Positions 1-9,192 are shown, counted from the first letter of the stretch. The stretch is DNA of 64,000 nt from CAYQQU01 sp964419545 (GCA_964419545.1 CAYQQU010000022.1:14719-78718); one strand, 5' to 3'. Notes: generated from the letters alone by a model not told the origin. Translations and numbers: made by a program.

Positions 1-3000
1 TCACCTGGGCCGGCGCCGGCATTATCGATCCGGGCGGAACGTTTAACGCCCAGGAGGGCAGCCTGGGGGAAGGGACCTATGAGCTTTTCGTCACTTACCT
101 TCGCAACGAATGTTCCGTAAGCGACACCATCGCCGTCACGCTCACAGAAGATGAAGCATTGGTGATCGACCCGGTAGAACCGCTCTGCCTCTCCGATGGC
201 GACTACCAGCTGACCACCAACCTGACGGGTGGGGTATGGTCGGGCCCGGGCGTCGATCCGCAGACCGGTACAATTGACCTGGAAGCAGCCGGCGACGGCG
301 TGTTCGACTATACCTACGTCTATCAGGCCGGCACTTCGTGTATGCAGAGCGGGTCGACTCCTGTCGAGATCATCGATGCGGCCCAGGGGCTATCGGCCGG
401 AGCCGACGAAGCCGCCTGCGAAGGTCCGGCCACCTTTACCTTGAGCGGCGGCAGCCCGGCGAACGGCGCCTGGTCCGGACCCGGCATCGTAGACGCGGCC
501 GCCGGAACGATCGACCTGGCGCAACTTACCCCCGGCGAATCCTATACCTACAACTACTGCGTGGAAAGCCAACAGGTGGCCGGCTGCTCAGCCTGCGACA
601 CCAAAACGCTGACCTTCAACCCGAAGCCCGCCGCCGGCTTTTCATTTGACGGCACGCCCTGCATCAATACCGTTTTCACCCTGACTCCCGATCAGCCCGG
701 CCTCGACTACCTCTGGGATTTCGGCGACAATACCACCGGCAATGAAGAAAACCCGACCCATACCTATGCCGATTCCGGAACTTACGTCCTCACCCTGATC
801 ATCATCACCGAGGCCAACTGCCGGGACACCGCCGACCAGGAGCTGTACATCACCAATCCGCCGACCGCCGATTTCGCCCTCAACGAAGACGAAGGCTGTG
901 CGCCTTTTACCCTGGACCTCGACAACAACAGCTTCGGCGACGATATCACCCAGCAGTGGATCATCAACGGCGACACCATTGCCGGCGGCGACCCGCCGGC
1001 TTACGTGCTGGACAGCCTGGCCGACGACACCACTTTCCCTATCCTTCTGGAGGTTACCAACCTGTGCGGCACGGTAGCCGACCTCGACTCGGTGCTGGTG
1101 CGTCCCTATCCGCTCGTCGATTTCGGCATTAACATAGATGAAGGTTGCTCGCCCTTCAGCACCGGAATCAATAACATCACTCTGGGCAATCCCGACAATT
1201 TCTTCTGGCAGCTCGGTCCGGATTCCACCTCCACTGAATTTGAACCCGTCCTGCCCGACTTCACTACGCCCGACGATTCGGTGAGCGTCTTCACCATTCA
1301 ACTCACCGCCACCAACGAATGCGGAGAAGGCTCGGTATCCAAAGAGATCACCGTCTATCCGCCCGACGTGGAAGCCTTCATCGAGATGGACACCCTGGCC
1401 GGTTGCCCGCCCTTTACCGTAGCGCCACAGTCTTTCAGCACACCGGGCGCTATTCCCAGCTGGGAAGTAATCGGTCCCGACGGCCAGATCACCGGCGGCG
1501 ACGGGGACCATCCGGAATTCTCGCTGCCCGATCCGGGCCTCTACACCATCATTCTTTACGCTTCGCGCTGCGGTACCGACAGCGACACCGCGCAGGTGGA
1601 AGTACTGCCGGCGCCGGAATTGATCTACGAACACAAAGCCACCGTTTGCCTCGGCGACACTATCGCCTTTCAAAATACTTCCCCGCAGGTCGGCGGCAGC
1701 CTCTGGACGTTTGGCGACGGCAATACCAGCACGATTTTCAGCCCCGTACACGTCTACGATACGGCAGATGTTTTCACTATCACCTACACTGCGCAGTCGC
1801 TGATCAACAACTGCCCGGCCACCGACAGCAGCGAAGTGACCGTCTACGACCTGCCCCAGAACGCGTTGAGCCCGGCCGTCACCGCCGACTGCCCGCCCCT
1901 GGAAGTGGCGTTCTCCAACCAAACTACCGGCGCGGGGCCATTTGACTACTTCTGGGATTTCGGGGACGGCTCCGACCCGTCGCTCGCCGCAGCGCCCGTG
2001 CACGTCTTCGAGGCGACAGGAGACTATACAGTTCGCATGATCGCTTTCGACCAGGGGACCGGTTGTTATAGCGATACGAGTACCGCGACGGTCATGGTGT
2101 ATCCCGAGCCGGTCAGTCAATTTGCTTTGTCGGATGACCGCTTCTGTCTGGGCTACGATACCCTGCGGGCCGTCGACCAATCCGTCGGCGCGGTCGGCCG
2201 GGAATGGCGCATCGGCGGGAACAGCTATTCGGGGGCGGAAGTGGTAGTCGCGCCGGAGGCGGTGGGCGACTTCACCGCCCAGCTCATCGTCAACAACAGC
2301 TTCGGCTGCCTGGACACCAGCCAACGGGCGTACACCGTGCTGACTTCCCCGGTCGCCGCTTTCACGCCCCTGCCGCCCGCCGTCTGCGTCGGCGACAGCA
2401 TTCGCTTCCAAAACCAATCCCAATTCAGCGACGGCTACTTGTGGGATTTCGGCAACGATACCGGCGCCACCGAAGAGGCGCCGATCCGCATTTTCGAGAC
2501 TGCGGGGACCTACCCCGTCTCTCTGACCGCTACCTCGGAGAACGGCTGCCCCGATTCGACCGTGGTGGGAAGCGTAACCATCCATCCCAAGCCCGTCGCC
2601 GCTTTTTCGATCGACCGGCCCTTCGTCTGCGGCGCGCCGCTGGAAGTGATGCTGGAGAACAACTCCACCGGCAACCTCGAGAACCGGTGGCAGTTCGGCG
2701 ACGGCGGCGTCTCTGCTGAACGCAACCCGGTATACGTTTACGAGCAAGCCGGCTTGTACGAGATCGAGCTGCTGGTCATCACCGACCAGGGCTGCCGGGA
2801 TACCGCCCGCCGGGAAATCGACGTCTTCGGCGAGCCGGTGGCCGAGGCGACGATCGAACCGGCCCTGCTCTGCGCCGGAGAGACCGCTACGCTAACCGCC
2901 GCACCGACCGATGCGGTGCGCTACGAATGGTATTTACCGCCCAGCCTGCAGCCAGATACCGGGCGCATCCTGTCGTTTACGCCCGAGCAGGCCGGCGCGT

Positions 3001-3629
3001 ACGACTTCCGCCTGGTCGCGGTCTACAACGACCAGTGCCGCGATACCCTGGACCTGCCCCAGGCCGTCACCGCTTTCGAGCAGCCCCTGGCCGAATTCGA
3101 CTTCATCGCCGACGAATCGGAGAACCGGATCGGCGAAGTGCGCTTCCTCAACGAATCCGAAAACGCCACCGATTATTTCTGGGACCTGGGCGACGGCGCG
3201 ACGTCCACCGAGCCGGAGCCCTTCCACGAATACGACATCAACCGCGAGATCATGGTCCAGCTGATCGCCTACCACCGCAACGACGGGCTTTTCCTGTGTA
3301 CGGATACCATCGTCCGGCCGGTGGCGCCCGAGTGGATCGTCAGTTTTGAAGTACCCAACGCTGTCTCTCCCGATTACGGCGAGCCGCAGGTGCGGGTGTT
3401 CGGCGCGGTAGGCTCCGGCGTGGCTTCCTATACCCTGGAGGTTTTTTCCCCTTTCGGCCAGGCCATCTGGCGGACCAGCGAGCTGGAAGACGGCCACCCG
3501 ACCGGCCGCTGGGACGGCACGCACCGCGGGGAGCCCGTTCAGCAGGGAGCCTATACCTGGCGGGCGGAGGTGTTTTTTGTGAACGGAGAAAAGCGGGAGC
3601 TACGGGGTACGGTGACGGTGTTGCGGTAA
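1..3629 (+). CDS. PKD-repeat surface protein with T9SS type B sorting domain (5' end outside window)
   Basis: The frame is open from base 3, so this is the C-terminal part (about 1,208 residues) of a larger secreted protein. It is a chain of beta-sandwich modules. At least six carry the PKD signature W-x-F/L-G-D/N (near bases 714, 1705, 1953, 2443, 2690 and 3181), each followed by a Y-x-x-x-G-x-Y strand. Earlier modules are of the W-S-G-P-G type (two clear copies near 240 and 470). The last 95 residues resemble the gliding-motility-associated type B sorting domain: PNAVSP, a conserved FSPFGQAIW-like strand, R-W-D-G-T, QQGAYTW and a final VTVLR. Family knowledge says such proteins are exported by Sec, then carried across the outer membrane by T9SS and attached to or released from the surface. 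An adhesin or matrix role is inference. It ends 200 bp before the next gene. Confidence 0.9.
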   Translation, partial: TWAGAGIIDPGGTFNAQEGSLGEGTYELFVTYLRNECSVSDTIAVTLTEDEALVIDPVEPLCLSDGDYQLTTNLTGGVWSGPGVDPQTGTIDLEAAGDGVFDYTYVYQAGTSCMQSGSTPVEIIDAAQGLSAGADEAACEGPATFTLSGGSPANGAWSGPGIVDAAAGTIDLAQLTPGESYTYNYCVESQQVAGCSACDTKTLTFNPKPAAGFSFDGTPCINTVFTLTPDQPGLDYLWDFGDNTTGNEENPTHTYADSGTYVLTLIIITEANCRDTADQELYITNPPTADFALNEDEGCAPFTLDLDNNSFGDDITQQWIINGDTIAGGDPPAYVLDSLADDTTFPILLEVTNLCGTVADLDSVLVRPYPLVDFGINIDEGCSPFSTGINNITLGNPDNFFWQLGPDSTSTEFEPVLPDFTTPDDSVSVFTIQLTATNECGEGSVSKEITVYPPDVEAFIEMDTLAGCPPFTVAPQSFSTPGAIPSWEVIGPDGQITGGDGDHPEFSLPDPGLYTIILYASRCGTDSDTAQVEVLPAPELIYEHKATVCLGDTIAFQNTSPQVGGSLWTFGDGNTSTIFSPVHVYDTADVFTITYTAQSLINNCPATDSSEVTVYDLPQNALSPAVTADCPPLEVAFSNQTTGAGPFDYFWDFGDGSDPSLAAAPVHVFEATGDYTVRMIAFDQGTGCYSDTSTATVMVYPEPVSQFALSDDRFCLGYDTLRAVDQSVGAVGREWRIGGNSYSGAEVVVAPEAVGDFTAQLIVNNSFGCLDTSQRAYTVLTSPVAAFTPLPPAVCVGDSIRFQNQSQFSDGYLWDFGNDTGATEEAPIRIFETAGTYPVSLTATSENGCPDSTVVGSVTIHPKPVAAFSIDRPFVCGAPLEVMLENNSTGNLENRWQFGDGGVSAERNPVYVYEQAGLYEIELLVITDQGCRDTARREIDVFGEPVAEATIEPALLCAGETATLTAAPTDAVRYEWYLPPSLQPDTGRILSFTPEQAGAYDFRLVAVYNDQCRDTLDLPQAVTAFEQPLAEFDFIADESENRIGEVRFLNESENATDYFWDLGDGATSTEPEPFHEYDINREIMVQLIAYHRNDGLFLCTDTIVRPVAPEWIVSFEVPNAVSPDYGEPQVRVFGAVGSGVASYTLEVFSPFGQAIWRTSELEDGHPTGRWDGTHRGEPVQQGAYTWRAEVFFVNGEKRELRGTVTVLR

Positions 3630-3831
3630 GCCTTTCGATATTTTGAGTACATCGGAAATATCGCCCGCCTGCGCGAACGCAGGCCTGGCAGCGGTTATGA
3701 CGAAGAACCCATAACAATCCGGGCTAATTTCAAAAAAATTAAAAATTTTCCTCCCCGCCACGGGTCCCTCCCCGCCTTTCCGCCCACCTATTACCGTAAG
3801 CACGATTAATTCACAAAAAAATACCTCAATC

Positions 3832-4311
3832 ATGTTTCAGTTGAATTTCACCAAGTTCGTTTGTTCGCTCATTGCGGTTGTAATGATGAGCTTCTCCGCC
3901 CAGGCGCATCCGGCCGCCACGCCGATCACCCTGCGCGCCGGCACGCCGGTATCGCTGACGCTCAACCAGACGGTGAGCTCGCAGGACGTGCAGGTCGGCA
4001 ACGTCGTCGAATTCATGGTGCGCAGCAACGTCACCGTCAACGGCCAGGTAGTGATCGCCGCCGGCAGCATCGCCGAAGGCATCGTCAAGCACGTGGAAAA
4101 CCCCTGCCACAAAGGTTGCGACGCCAAATGCGCCAAGCTGGAGATCGTCGTGGAAACGGTACAGGCCGTCGACGGGCAGCGCGTTTACGTGCGCAGCATC
4201 CCCTTCGTGGTCAAAGGCGAATGCTGCGGCCGCTGCAACGAGCCGGCAATCGCCAACATCGGCGCCACCGTGAGCGCCCGCGTACAGAACGACACCAACA
4301 TCAACGCCTGA
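3832..4311 (+). CDS. Small secreted beta-rich protein, type A paralogue 1
   Basis: 159 residues with a Sec signal peptide (hydrophobic stretch to about residue 25, A-Q-A cleavage region). The mature part follows the pattern G-T-P-V-S-L-x-L then SS-x-x-V-x-V-G-x-x-V-E-F, then V-x-V-N/D-G-x-V-V-I-A-A-G-S-I-A-E-G. This resembles a widespread periplasmic beta-domain of unknown function. A Cys-rich loop (CHKGC..KC, about residues 85-97) and a second cluster (CCGRC near residue 130) suggest disulphides or metal binding. It is the first of four paralogues here. It pairs most closely with the protein at 5727: both keep SIAEG, VQAVDGQR and RSIPF. The mature protein is probably periplasmic or exported. 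I do not recognise a characterised homologue. Confidence 0.8.
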   Translation: MFQLNFTKFVCSLIAVVMMSFSAQAHPAATPITLRAGTPVSLTLNQTVSSQDVQVGNVVEFMVRSNVTVNGQVVIAAGSIAEGIVKHVENPCHKGCDAKCAKLEIVVETVQAVDGQRVYVRSIPFVVKGECCGRCNEPAIANIGATVSARVQNDTNINA

Positions 4312-4593
4312 TCGGAAATTGCCCGTACGCTCCTCATTCGTTTGACAACAAAAAACCAAAAGCAGCGGAGGGGAAGACGCCGACGGACTCATGACTTATG
4401 ACAGAACAAAGACTTACGGCATTCAAGTGATTTTGGTTGGGAACCGAGGGTCGAGAGGAAAAACGCCTCTCCCCTCCTCCTCCCGGCGCCAAAGCGAAGG
4501 CCAAAGTTTTCACCCGGAAAAATCATAGTCCTGACGACCGATCCGCGTCCTGCTCTTCCGCGCCCTTTTTTCACCGCAAAATCAATCAACACC

Positions 4594-5073
4594 ATGAAAA
4601 AGTTCATCCTTTTCGCTTTCGCACTCAGCCTCTTCGCCTTCGAAATGACCGCCGCTCCGGCGCCGGCCGCCGGCGAAACCAGCACTTTCGCTTTCGGCCG
4701 CAAGGTCATGCTGCGCTCCGGCACGCTGGTCCTGCTCCAGCTCGATGAGCAGATCCAGTCCAGCCGGATGACCGTCGGCCAGATGGTGAAGTTCAAAGTC
4801 ACCACCGACGTCATCGTCGACGGCCGCATCGCCATCCGCACCGGCGCCCTGGCTTACGGCCGCGTGAAGAACGTCGCCCAGTCGACCTACAACAATGCTG
4901 AAGAGATCACTTTCGAAGTCAAAACCGTACAGGCCGTCGACGGCCAGCAGGTCGCCCTCAACGGCGCCGAGCAGATCCTGAAAGGCGCTTATCCGAACCA
5001 GGGCACCACTGCTCCTTCGGGCGCCACCATCTCGGCAACGGTGATGAACGACGTCGAGATCAAAACCAACTAG
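4594..5073 (+). CDS. Small secreted beta-rich protein, type B paralogue 1
   Basis: 159 residues, signal peptide MKKFILFAFALSLFAF then an Ala/Pro-rich start of the mature chain. It shares the fold pattern of the type A protein upstream (L-x-S-G-T-L-V-L-L-Q-L, then a V-G-x-M-V-K-F strand, then V-D-G-R-I-A-I-R-T-G-A). It lacks the Cys clusters and instead has T-Y-N-N-A-E-E and KGAYPNQG. Those features match the protein at 6198, so the two are sister type B copies. It sits 282 bp after its type A partner and is closed by a strong terminator at 5118. Function unknown; the pairing suggests A and B act together. Confidence 0.8.
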   Translation: MKKFILFAFALSLFAFEMTAAPAPAAGETSTFAFGRKVMLRSGTLVLLQLDEQIQSSRMTVGQMVKFKVTTDVIVDGRIAIRTGALAYGRVKNVAQSTYNNAEEITFEVKTVQAVDGQQVALNGAEQILKGAYPNQGTTAPSGATISATVMNDVEIKTN

Positions 5074-5117
5074 CACTACCCAAGATTTTATCCCGTAAAC
5101 ACGGACGCTTTTTCCTG

Positions 5118-5147
5118 AGCCGGGGGAGTTTTCTCCCGGCTTTTTTC
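5118..5147 (+). terminator. Rho-independent terminator after the first A-B pair
   Basis: Stem AGCCGGGGGAG / CTCCCGGCT with a TTTT loop, followed directly by TTTTTTCTTT. It lies 45 bp past the stop of the type B gene and would end the first A-B transcript. Confidence 0.8.
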
Positions 5148-5174
5148 TTTCCGACTATTTTAAAATCTCCAAAT

Positions 5175-5567
5175 ATGAACCCGATAACTTTCGCCGGACA
5201 ACGGCTCTTCCTCATCGCCCTGCCTCTGTTGTTTTGTTGTTGCGAAAAGGCGGAAACCATAGCCCCTGCCCCGCTACGAGAGTCACCGGTCGCACAGACG
5301 AACGCGGACGCCCTCCCCCAACACCTCCGGCCGCTGCTGGAGGCCATGAGCGCCGCAGAAGTCGCCCGCCTGCGCGAAGCAGCGGCGACCAGCCGGGATA
5401 TCCACCCCTATCTGCGGGATTACCTGCTGGGAATCGTGGCCATCCGCTTCGAAGCCGTATTGTACGATAGCCTGAACGAATGGCGGGAAGCCGCGCCGGA
5501 TGACCGGCTGCTGTGCGGCGCGATCGAGAAGATGAGGGCCGTGATGGCCCGGCAGCCGCGTTGCTGA
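5175..5567 (+). CDS. Small lipoprotein of unknown function
   Basis: 130 residues. The N-terminus has a hydrophobic stretch ending in LLFCCCEK, a lipobox-like signal peptidase II site. The mature chain is charged, mostly helical by composition (SAAEVARLREAAATSR) and has no motif I recognise. It lies between the two A-B pairs of secreted paralogues, so it may belong to the same surface or periplasmic function. That is inference from position only. A perfect inverted repeat follows the stop. Confidence 0.65.
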   Translation: MNPITFAGQRLFLIALPLLFCCCEKAETIAPAPLRESPVAQTNADALPQHLRPLLEAMSAAEVARLREAAATSRDIHPYLRDYLLGIVAIRFEAVLYDSLNEWREAAPDDRLLCGAIEKMRAVMARQPRC

Positions 5568-5583
5568 GCGCTAATAACGCCCT

Positions 5584-5617
5584 CCGCTGGTCCCAGTCTC
5601 CCAACTGGGACCAGCGG
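5584..5617. repeat. Perfect 14-bp inverted repeat (hairpin)
   Basis: Arms CCGCTGGTCCCAGT and ACTGGGACCAGCGG pair without mismatch around a 6-nt loop. The plus-strand side is followed by A7 rather than T, so it is not a standard terminator for the lipoprotein upstream. It could act on the RNA of either strand. Confidence 0.6.
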
Positions 5618-5726
5618 AAAAAATCGAAGGTCTTTCCCTCTAAAAATAACCCTCCCCAAACGGGTACCCCGCGGCCATCTGCTCCACTTACAGATGTAAG
5701 ATTCATTGATAAAAAACACTGCCGCC

Positions 5727-6185
5727 ATGATTTACCGAGCCACCCTTTTCACCCTTTGTTTTTTCGCCCTGCTGACCGAAAGCCGCGCCCATGCCCAGAC
5801 GCCGGTCACCGTCTACGCCGGCACGCCGGTATACCTGGAGTTGAACCAGCACGTCAGCTCGGCCGAGTTGGAAGTGGGATACACCGTTGAGTTTCTGGTG
5901 CGCAGCAATGTGACGGTCGACGGCAAGGTGGTGATCGCCGCCGGCAGCATTGCCGAGGGGCGCGTCACCCGGCTGGTAAAAGCCTGCGGCCGCCGCTGCA
6001 ACGAACGCTGCCCCCTCATCGTGATCAACGCCGAGAGCGTACAGGCCGTCGACGGGCAGCGCATCTACCTGCGCAGCATCCCCTTCAAGGTGAAGGGCGA
6101 CTGCTACAACGGCCAGCCGGCCAAAGCGCCGCTGGGGTCGGCCGTGAGCGCCCGGATTTTGAATAATATCAAAGTTAACGCATAA
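5727..6185 (+). CDS. Small secreted beta-rich protein, type A paralogue 2
   Basis: 152 residues from the ATG at 5727; a TTG 21 bp upstream is in frame but would put a charged stretch before the signal peptide. The signal peptide ends near AHAQ. The body closely follows the protein at 3832: AGTPVYLELNQHVSS, VRSNVTVDGKVVIAAGSI, a Cys loop C-G-R-R-C-N-E-R-C, then VQAVDGQRIYLRSIPFKVKG and a single downstream Cys. Only 12 bp separate its stop from the type B partner, so this pair is clearly co-transcribed. No known function. Confidence 0.8.
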   Translation: MIYRATLFTLCFFALLTESRAHAQTPVTVYAGTPVYLELNQHVSSAELEVGYTVEFLVRSNVTVDGKVVIAAGSIAEGRVTRLVKACGRRCNERCPLIVINAESVQAVDGQRIYLRSIPFKVKGDCYNGQPAKAPLGSAVSARILNNIKVNA

Positions 6186-6197
6186 AACCATTTGATC

Positions 6198-6647
6198 ATG
6201 AAGCCGTTTTTCCTACTCCCGTTTTTTATGCTGCTGAGCCTGATGCACACCAGCGCTGCAAACTTACCCGGTTGTAAGGTCGACCTCCCGGCAGGCGCCG
6301 TCGTCCTGCTGGAAGTCACCGAACAGCTCGCCTCCGAAAAGGTGACCGTAGGGCAACTCGTCAAATGCCAGGTCATCGCCGACGTTGTCGTCGACGGCAA
6401 AGTGGTGATCCGCACCGGCGCCGTCGCCACCGCCCGCGTCAAGCGCATCGCGCCGACCACCTACAACCAGGCCGAGACGCTGACCCTGACCGCCCACAGC
6501 GCCCGCGCCGTCGACGGTCAGATGATCGCCCTCCATAGCGGCGACCAGTCGATCAAAGGCGATTTTCCCAACCAGCCCGCTCGCGTGCGCATCGGTACGC
6601 CCCTGCAGGCTAATGTGGTGAACAACTACCAGATCTGCGGGAACTGA
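6198..6647 (+). CDS. Small secreted beta-rich protein, type B paralogue 2
   Basis: 149 residues from the ATG at 6198, the start that gives a clean signal peptide (MKPFFLLPFFMLLSLMHTSA). It is the sister of the protein at 4594: V-G-Q-L-V-K, VVVDGKVVIRTGAVA, T-T-Y-N-Q-A-E, AVDGQ and KGDFPNQP line up. Like that copy it lacks the Cys loop of the type A proteins. It is the last of the four-gene array. Function unknown; a periplasmic or surface location is inferred from the signal peptide. Confidence 0.8.
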   Translation: MKPFFLLPFFMLLSLMHTSAANLPGCKVDLPAGAVVLLEVTEQLASEKVTVGQLVKCQVIADVVVDGKVVIRTGAVATARVKRIAPTTYNQAETLTLTAHSARAVDGQMIALHSGDQSIKGDFPNQPARVRIGTPLQANVVNNYQICGN

Positions 6648-6763
6648 GCCCGGCTCCGGGTGCAGCTTAGCGCTCCGCCCGGAGTTTACCTTCCCGCAGC
6701 CAAAAACTAAAATTCACTTCCCAGACCACCCCACATTTTCAAGGAATTGCTTTTTTTTGAAGC

Positions 6764-8896
6764 ATGAGACCGATATTCCTTCTATGGCTGCTTTGCTTGC
6801 TGGGCGCCCGCCTGCTGCCTGGTCAGTCCCTCGTCGACGCTTTCTTCGATGACGTTGAAATGCGGATCGACACGAGCCGCTACCGGTGGTCTGAACACCG
6901 GATCGATTGGCAGGGGGATCCCCACCTCTGGTTTGCCTACCGGGAAAACGAGGCGGTGGCGGAGTTCCGCTTTTACCCCGCCGGCTACCCCAATATCAGA
7001 GCGCTTACGCTGGCGCCCTCCGGCGACTTCTCGGTGGTAGACAGCTTAGTGCGGATCAACGACGCCTACTATCGCCTGAAGATCAGGTTCAACCATATCA
7101 CCAATACGGATTTTCTGCAACTGCTCCTCCGCGTACAAACCCGGCCCGGCGCAGAGCCGACGCTGGTCCCCCTGCCGCTTTTTCCGGTCACCCGCACCCG
7201 GGTCAGCTTACAACAGGTCTCCGAAGAGCTTTTCATCGGCGAGGAACGGGTATTCGAATTGCAGACGGATAACATCGACAACATCCGCCTCCAGCGCCGG
7301 TGGCGACGCGGCGGCGAGGTCAACTACCGGCTCACCCGACAACAAGACCGGCTGCTGCTGCACGTACTTCCGGAGGAGACGGGGCAGAAGACCCTGGAAC
7401 TGAACCTGGCTACCCGCAAGCCTTTTCTGCGCGACTCCCTGACCCCGGCTTTTCAGCTGCCGCCCGTCGATCATCCGTTTCTGGTTAAACCCGCCAAGCT
7501 GGCCTTCCTCAACGTCCGTCCTTTTCAGGTGGTGCTGAACGACGAAAACCGGGGCAAGGGCATCGAAATGGAGATGGACTACGGCGAGGGCCTGGAACTC
7601 GAAAAGACCTACCGGCTGGAGGCCCAGGAACGGCCGGGCGGCGCGCTGATCGCCGAGATCTTTACCCGCAACGTGCTGGCCAACGGAAAAGTACTGTGCT
7701 GGCTGCGCCTCTACGATTTTCACCGGCGGGGGGCGGGCTATTTGTACATCAAAGACGGCGATGAGGCCCGCTATATAACCAATATGCATATCGTACCGGA
7801 AACCCGCATCCAACAGATCAAGCTGTTGCGCGAAGGCGAAGAATGGAAAGCCGACCGACAGGTTTTTCCGGGAGAACGTATCGGCATCCGGCTGGAAGGC
7901 GTCGAGTTGCAACGCGCCAACCTGAGCTTCGAAGGGTTGACCAATGTAGAACGGGACACCCTGGCCAGCAATGCCGATGCGCTGGTTTTCTGGGCCGAAA
8001 CGCCGATCGACATTCCGAAACGCAACCTCCAGATCTTCAACAACAACCAACCTACCGGGCAATCGCTGCGGGTTAAAGAATACGAACGGCCCCGCCCCCT
8101 CGATTTCGTCCAGATCCAATACGGCGAAACAAAAAGCAACCTGCTGGATATCGACAAGCTGGTGTTCGTGGAAGAAGCGCTCGACGACATTCTGCTCTGC
8201 TTCCAACCCGACCAGATCGACCGCGACCGCCTCTACGGCCCCCAGCACCTCACGGTAGAATTAGAGATCCGCGACCAGCGGGGGCAGCTCGTCGATCAGC
8301 GCACCCTGCCCCGACTGAAAATATGCCCCGGCGAAACATCGCCCCGGTCCGGATTTTACGAAAACGGGAAATGCCGGACCGACGACCTCAGCCTCAATCG
8401 CTATCTGCGCAAAAGGATATTCGACCTGGACCCGTGGTCGACCGTCCGGATCACCGTCCGCCACCGCGAGGGAGCGTACCCGGAAGAAGGCTACAGCCAC
8501 ACCTCCGAGTTTGTCCTGTTTCGGTCGGTCAGCTTCGACATCGACGTTTCCTTCCCTGCCGGTTTGGTCATCAAGCGGCTCGCGGAACCCGGTTTCGGCA
8601 ACCTCGGCGGCATCAGCATGGCGATGATCGCCCAGTTCAGCTTCTACCAAAAGAAAAAGATCGCCAAAGCCAAACCCTATAAGTTCGGGATGGGTTTCCT
8701 GGCGCTCAACGCTTTTAATTTCAATGAAGATAACGACAACCGCGATGTGGGCCTCGTCGCGCTGGCCAGTTTGTATCCCATCCGCACCAAGTATTCGAGC
8801 CGCTTATCTTTTCCGCTCTATGCCGGCGGCGGGTATTTTTTGTCCGAACAGAAATGGTTCCTGCTATTGGGGCCCGGGATAAGGATCCGGTTGTAA
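6764..8896 (+). CDS. Large secreted protein of unknown function with barrel-like C-terminus
   Basis: 710 residues with a signal peptide (to about residue 20, LLPGQS). The first 550 residues are beta-rich and may contain several immunoglobulin-like blocks; no catalytic motif is visible. Three Cys lie near residues 525-545. The last 110 residues alternate hydrophobic and polar positions with Gly-rich turns (GGISMAMIAQFSFYQKK, LYAGGGYFL, GPGIRIRL), as in outer-membrane barrel strands or a barrel-associated domain. The pattern of a soluble periplasmic or surface part followed by a short membrane-like end is inference. It stands alone, about 116 bp after the paralogue array. I do not recognise a named family. 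Confidence 0.75.
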   Translation: MRPIFLLWLLCLLGARLLPGQSLVDAFFDDVEMRIDTSRYRWSEHRIDWQGDPHLWFAYRENEAVAEFRFYPAGYPNIRALTLAPSGDFSVVDSLVRINDAYYRLKIRFNHITNTDFLQLLLRVQTRPGAEPTLVPLPLFPVTRTRVSLQQVSEELFIGEERVFELQTDNIDNIRLQRRWRRGGEVNYRLTRQQDRLLLHVLPEETGQKTLELNLATRKPFLRDSLTPAFQLPPVDHPFLVKPAKLAFLNVRPFQVVLNDENRGKGIEMEMDYGEGLELEKTYRLEAQERPGGALIAEIFTRNVLANGKVLCWLRLYDFHRRGAGYLYIKDGDEARYITNMHIVPETRIQQIKLLREGEEWKADRQVFPGERIGIRLEGVELQRANLSFEGLTNVERDTLASNADALVFWAETPIDIPKRNLQIFNNNQPTGQSLRVKEYERPRPLDFVQIQYGETKSNLLDIDKLVFVEEALDDILLCFQPDQIDRDRLYGPQHLTVELEIRDQRGQLVDQRTLPRLKICPGETSPRSGFYENGKCRTDDLSLNRYLRKRIFDLDPWSTVRITVRHREGAYPEEGYSHTSEFVLFRSVSFDIDVSFPAGLVIKRLAEPGFGNLGGISMAMIAQFSFYQKKKIAKAKPYKFGMGFLALNAFNFNEDNDNRDVGLVALASLYPIRTKYSSRLSFPLYAGGGYFLSEQKWFLLLGPGIRIRL

Positions 8897-8922
8897 GGCA
8901 CTTCTTCCGTTCTACATTTTCA

Positions 8923-8938
8923 CCCGGATTATTCATGG
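8923..8938. repeat. Dispersed 16-bp repeat CCCGGATTATTCATGG
   Basis: The same 16 bases occur at 26504, where they form one arm of a hairpin. Here the partner arm is absent. The 296-bp gap between the flanking genes holds nothing else I can name. Confidence 0.5.
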
Positions 8939-9192
8939 GTTCTTCGTCAGGACGGCTGACATGCTTGCGTTCGCGCAGGAGGGCGATACGGCGGCGCCGG
9001 CCTGCAGCAGGTAGGTGTTTCCAGATACGGTGAGTGAGCGGGGCAGTTTAGCTTCGCAATATTCGCAAGACCGGCGCCCCGGTTGGCGCCGGTCGTGGAA
9101 AAACAGGCCCCACAGCAAAAGGGCCCGGCAGCCATATAAAATAACGTCCGATAACCGGGCTATTTTCATTTATTTTGTAAAAAAGTAGAACC

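Noticed and set aside
642..2747. 701-codon minus-strand open frame opposite the PKD protein
   Set aside because: It lies antisense to a clear PKD gene, has no signal, domain or sensible composition, and comes from the GC-rich codon pattern of the other strand.
7208..8248. 346-codon minus-strand frame opposite the 6764 gene
   Set aside because: Antisense shadow of a gene with a signal peptide and consistent codon use on the plus strand.
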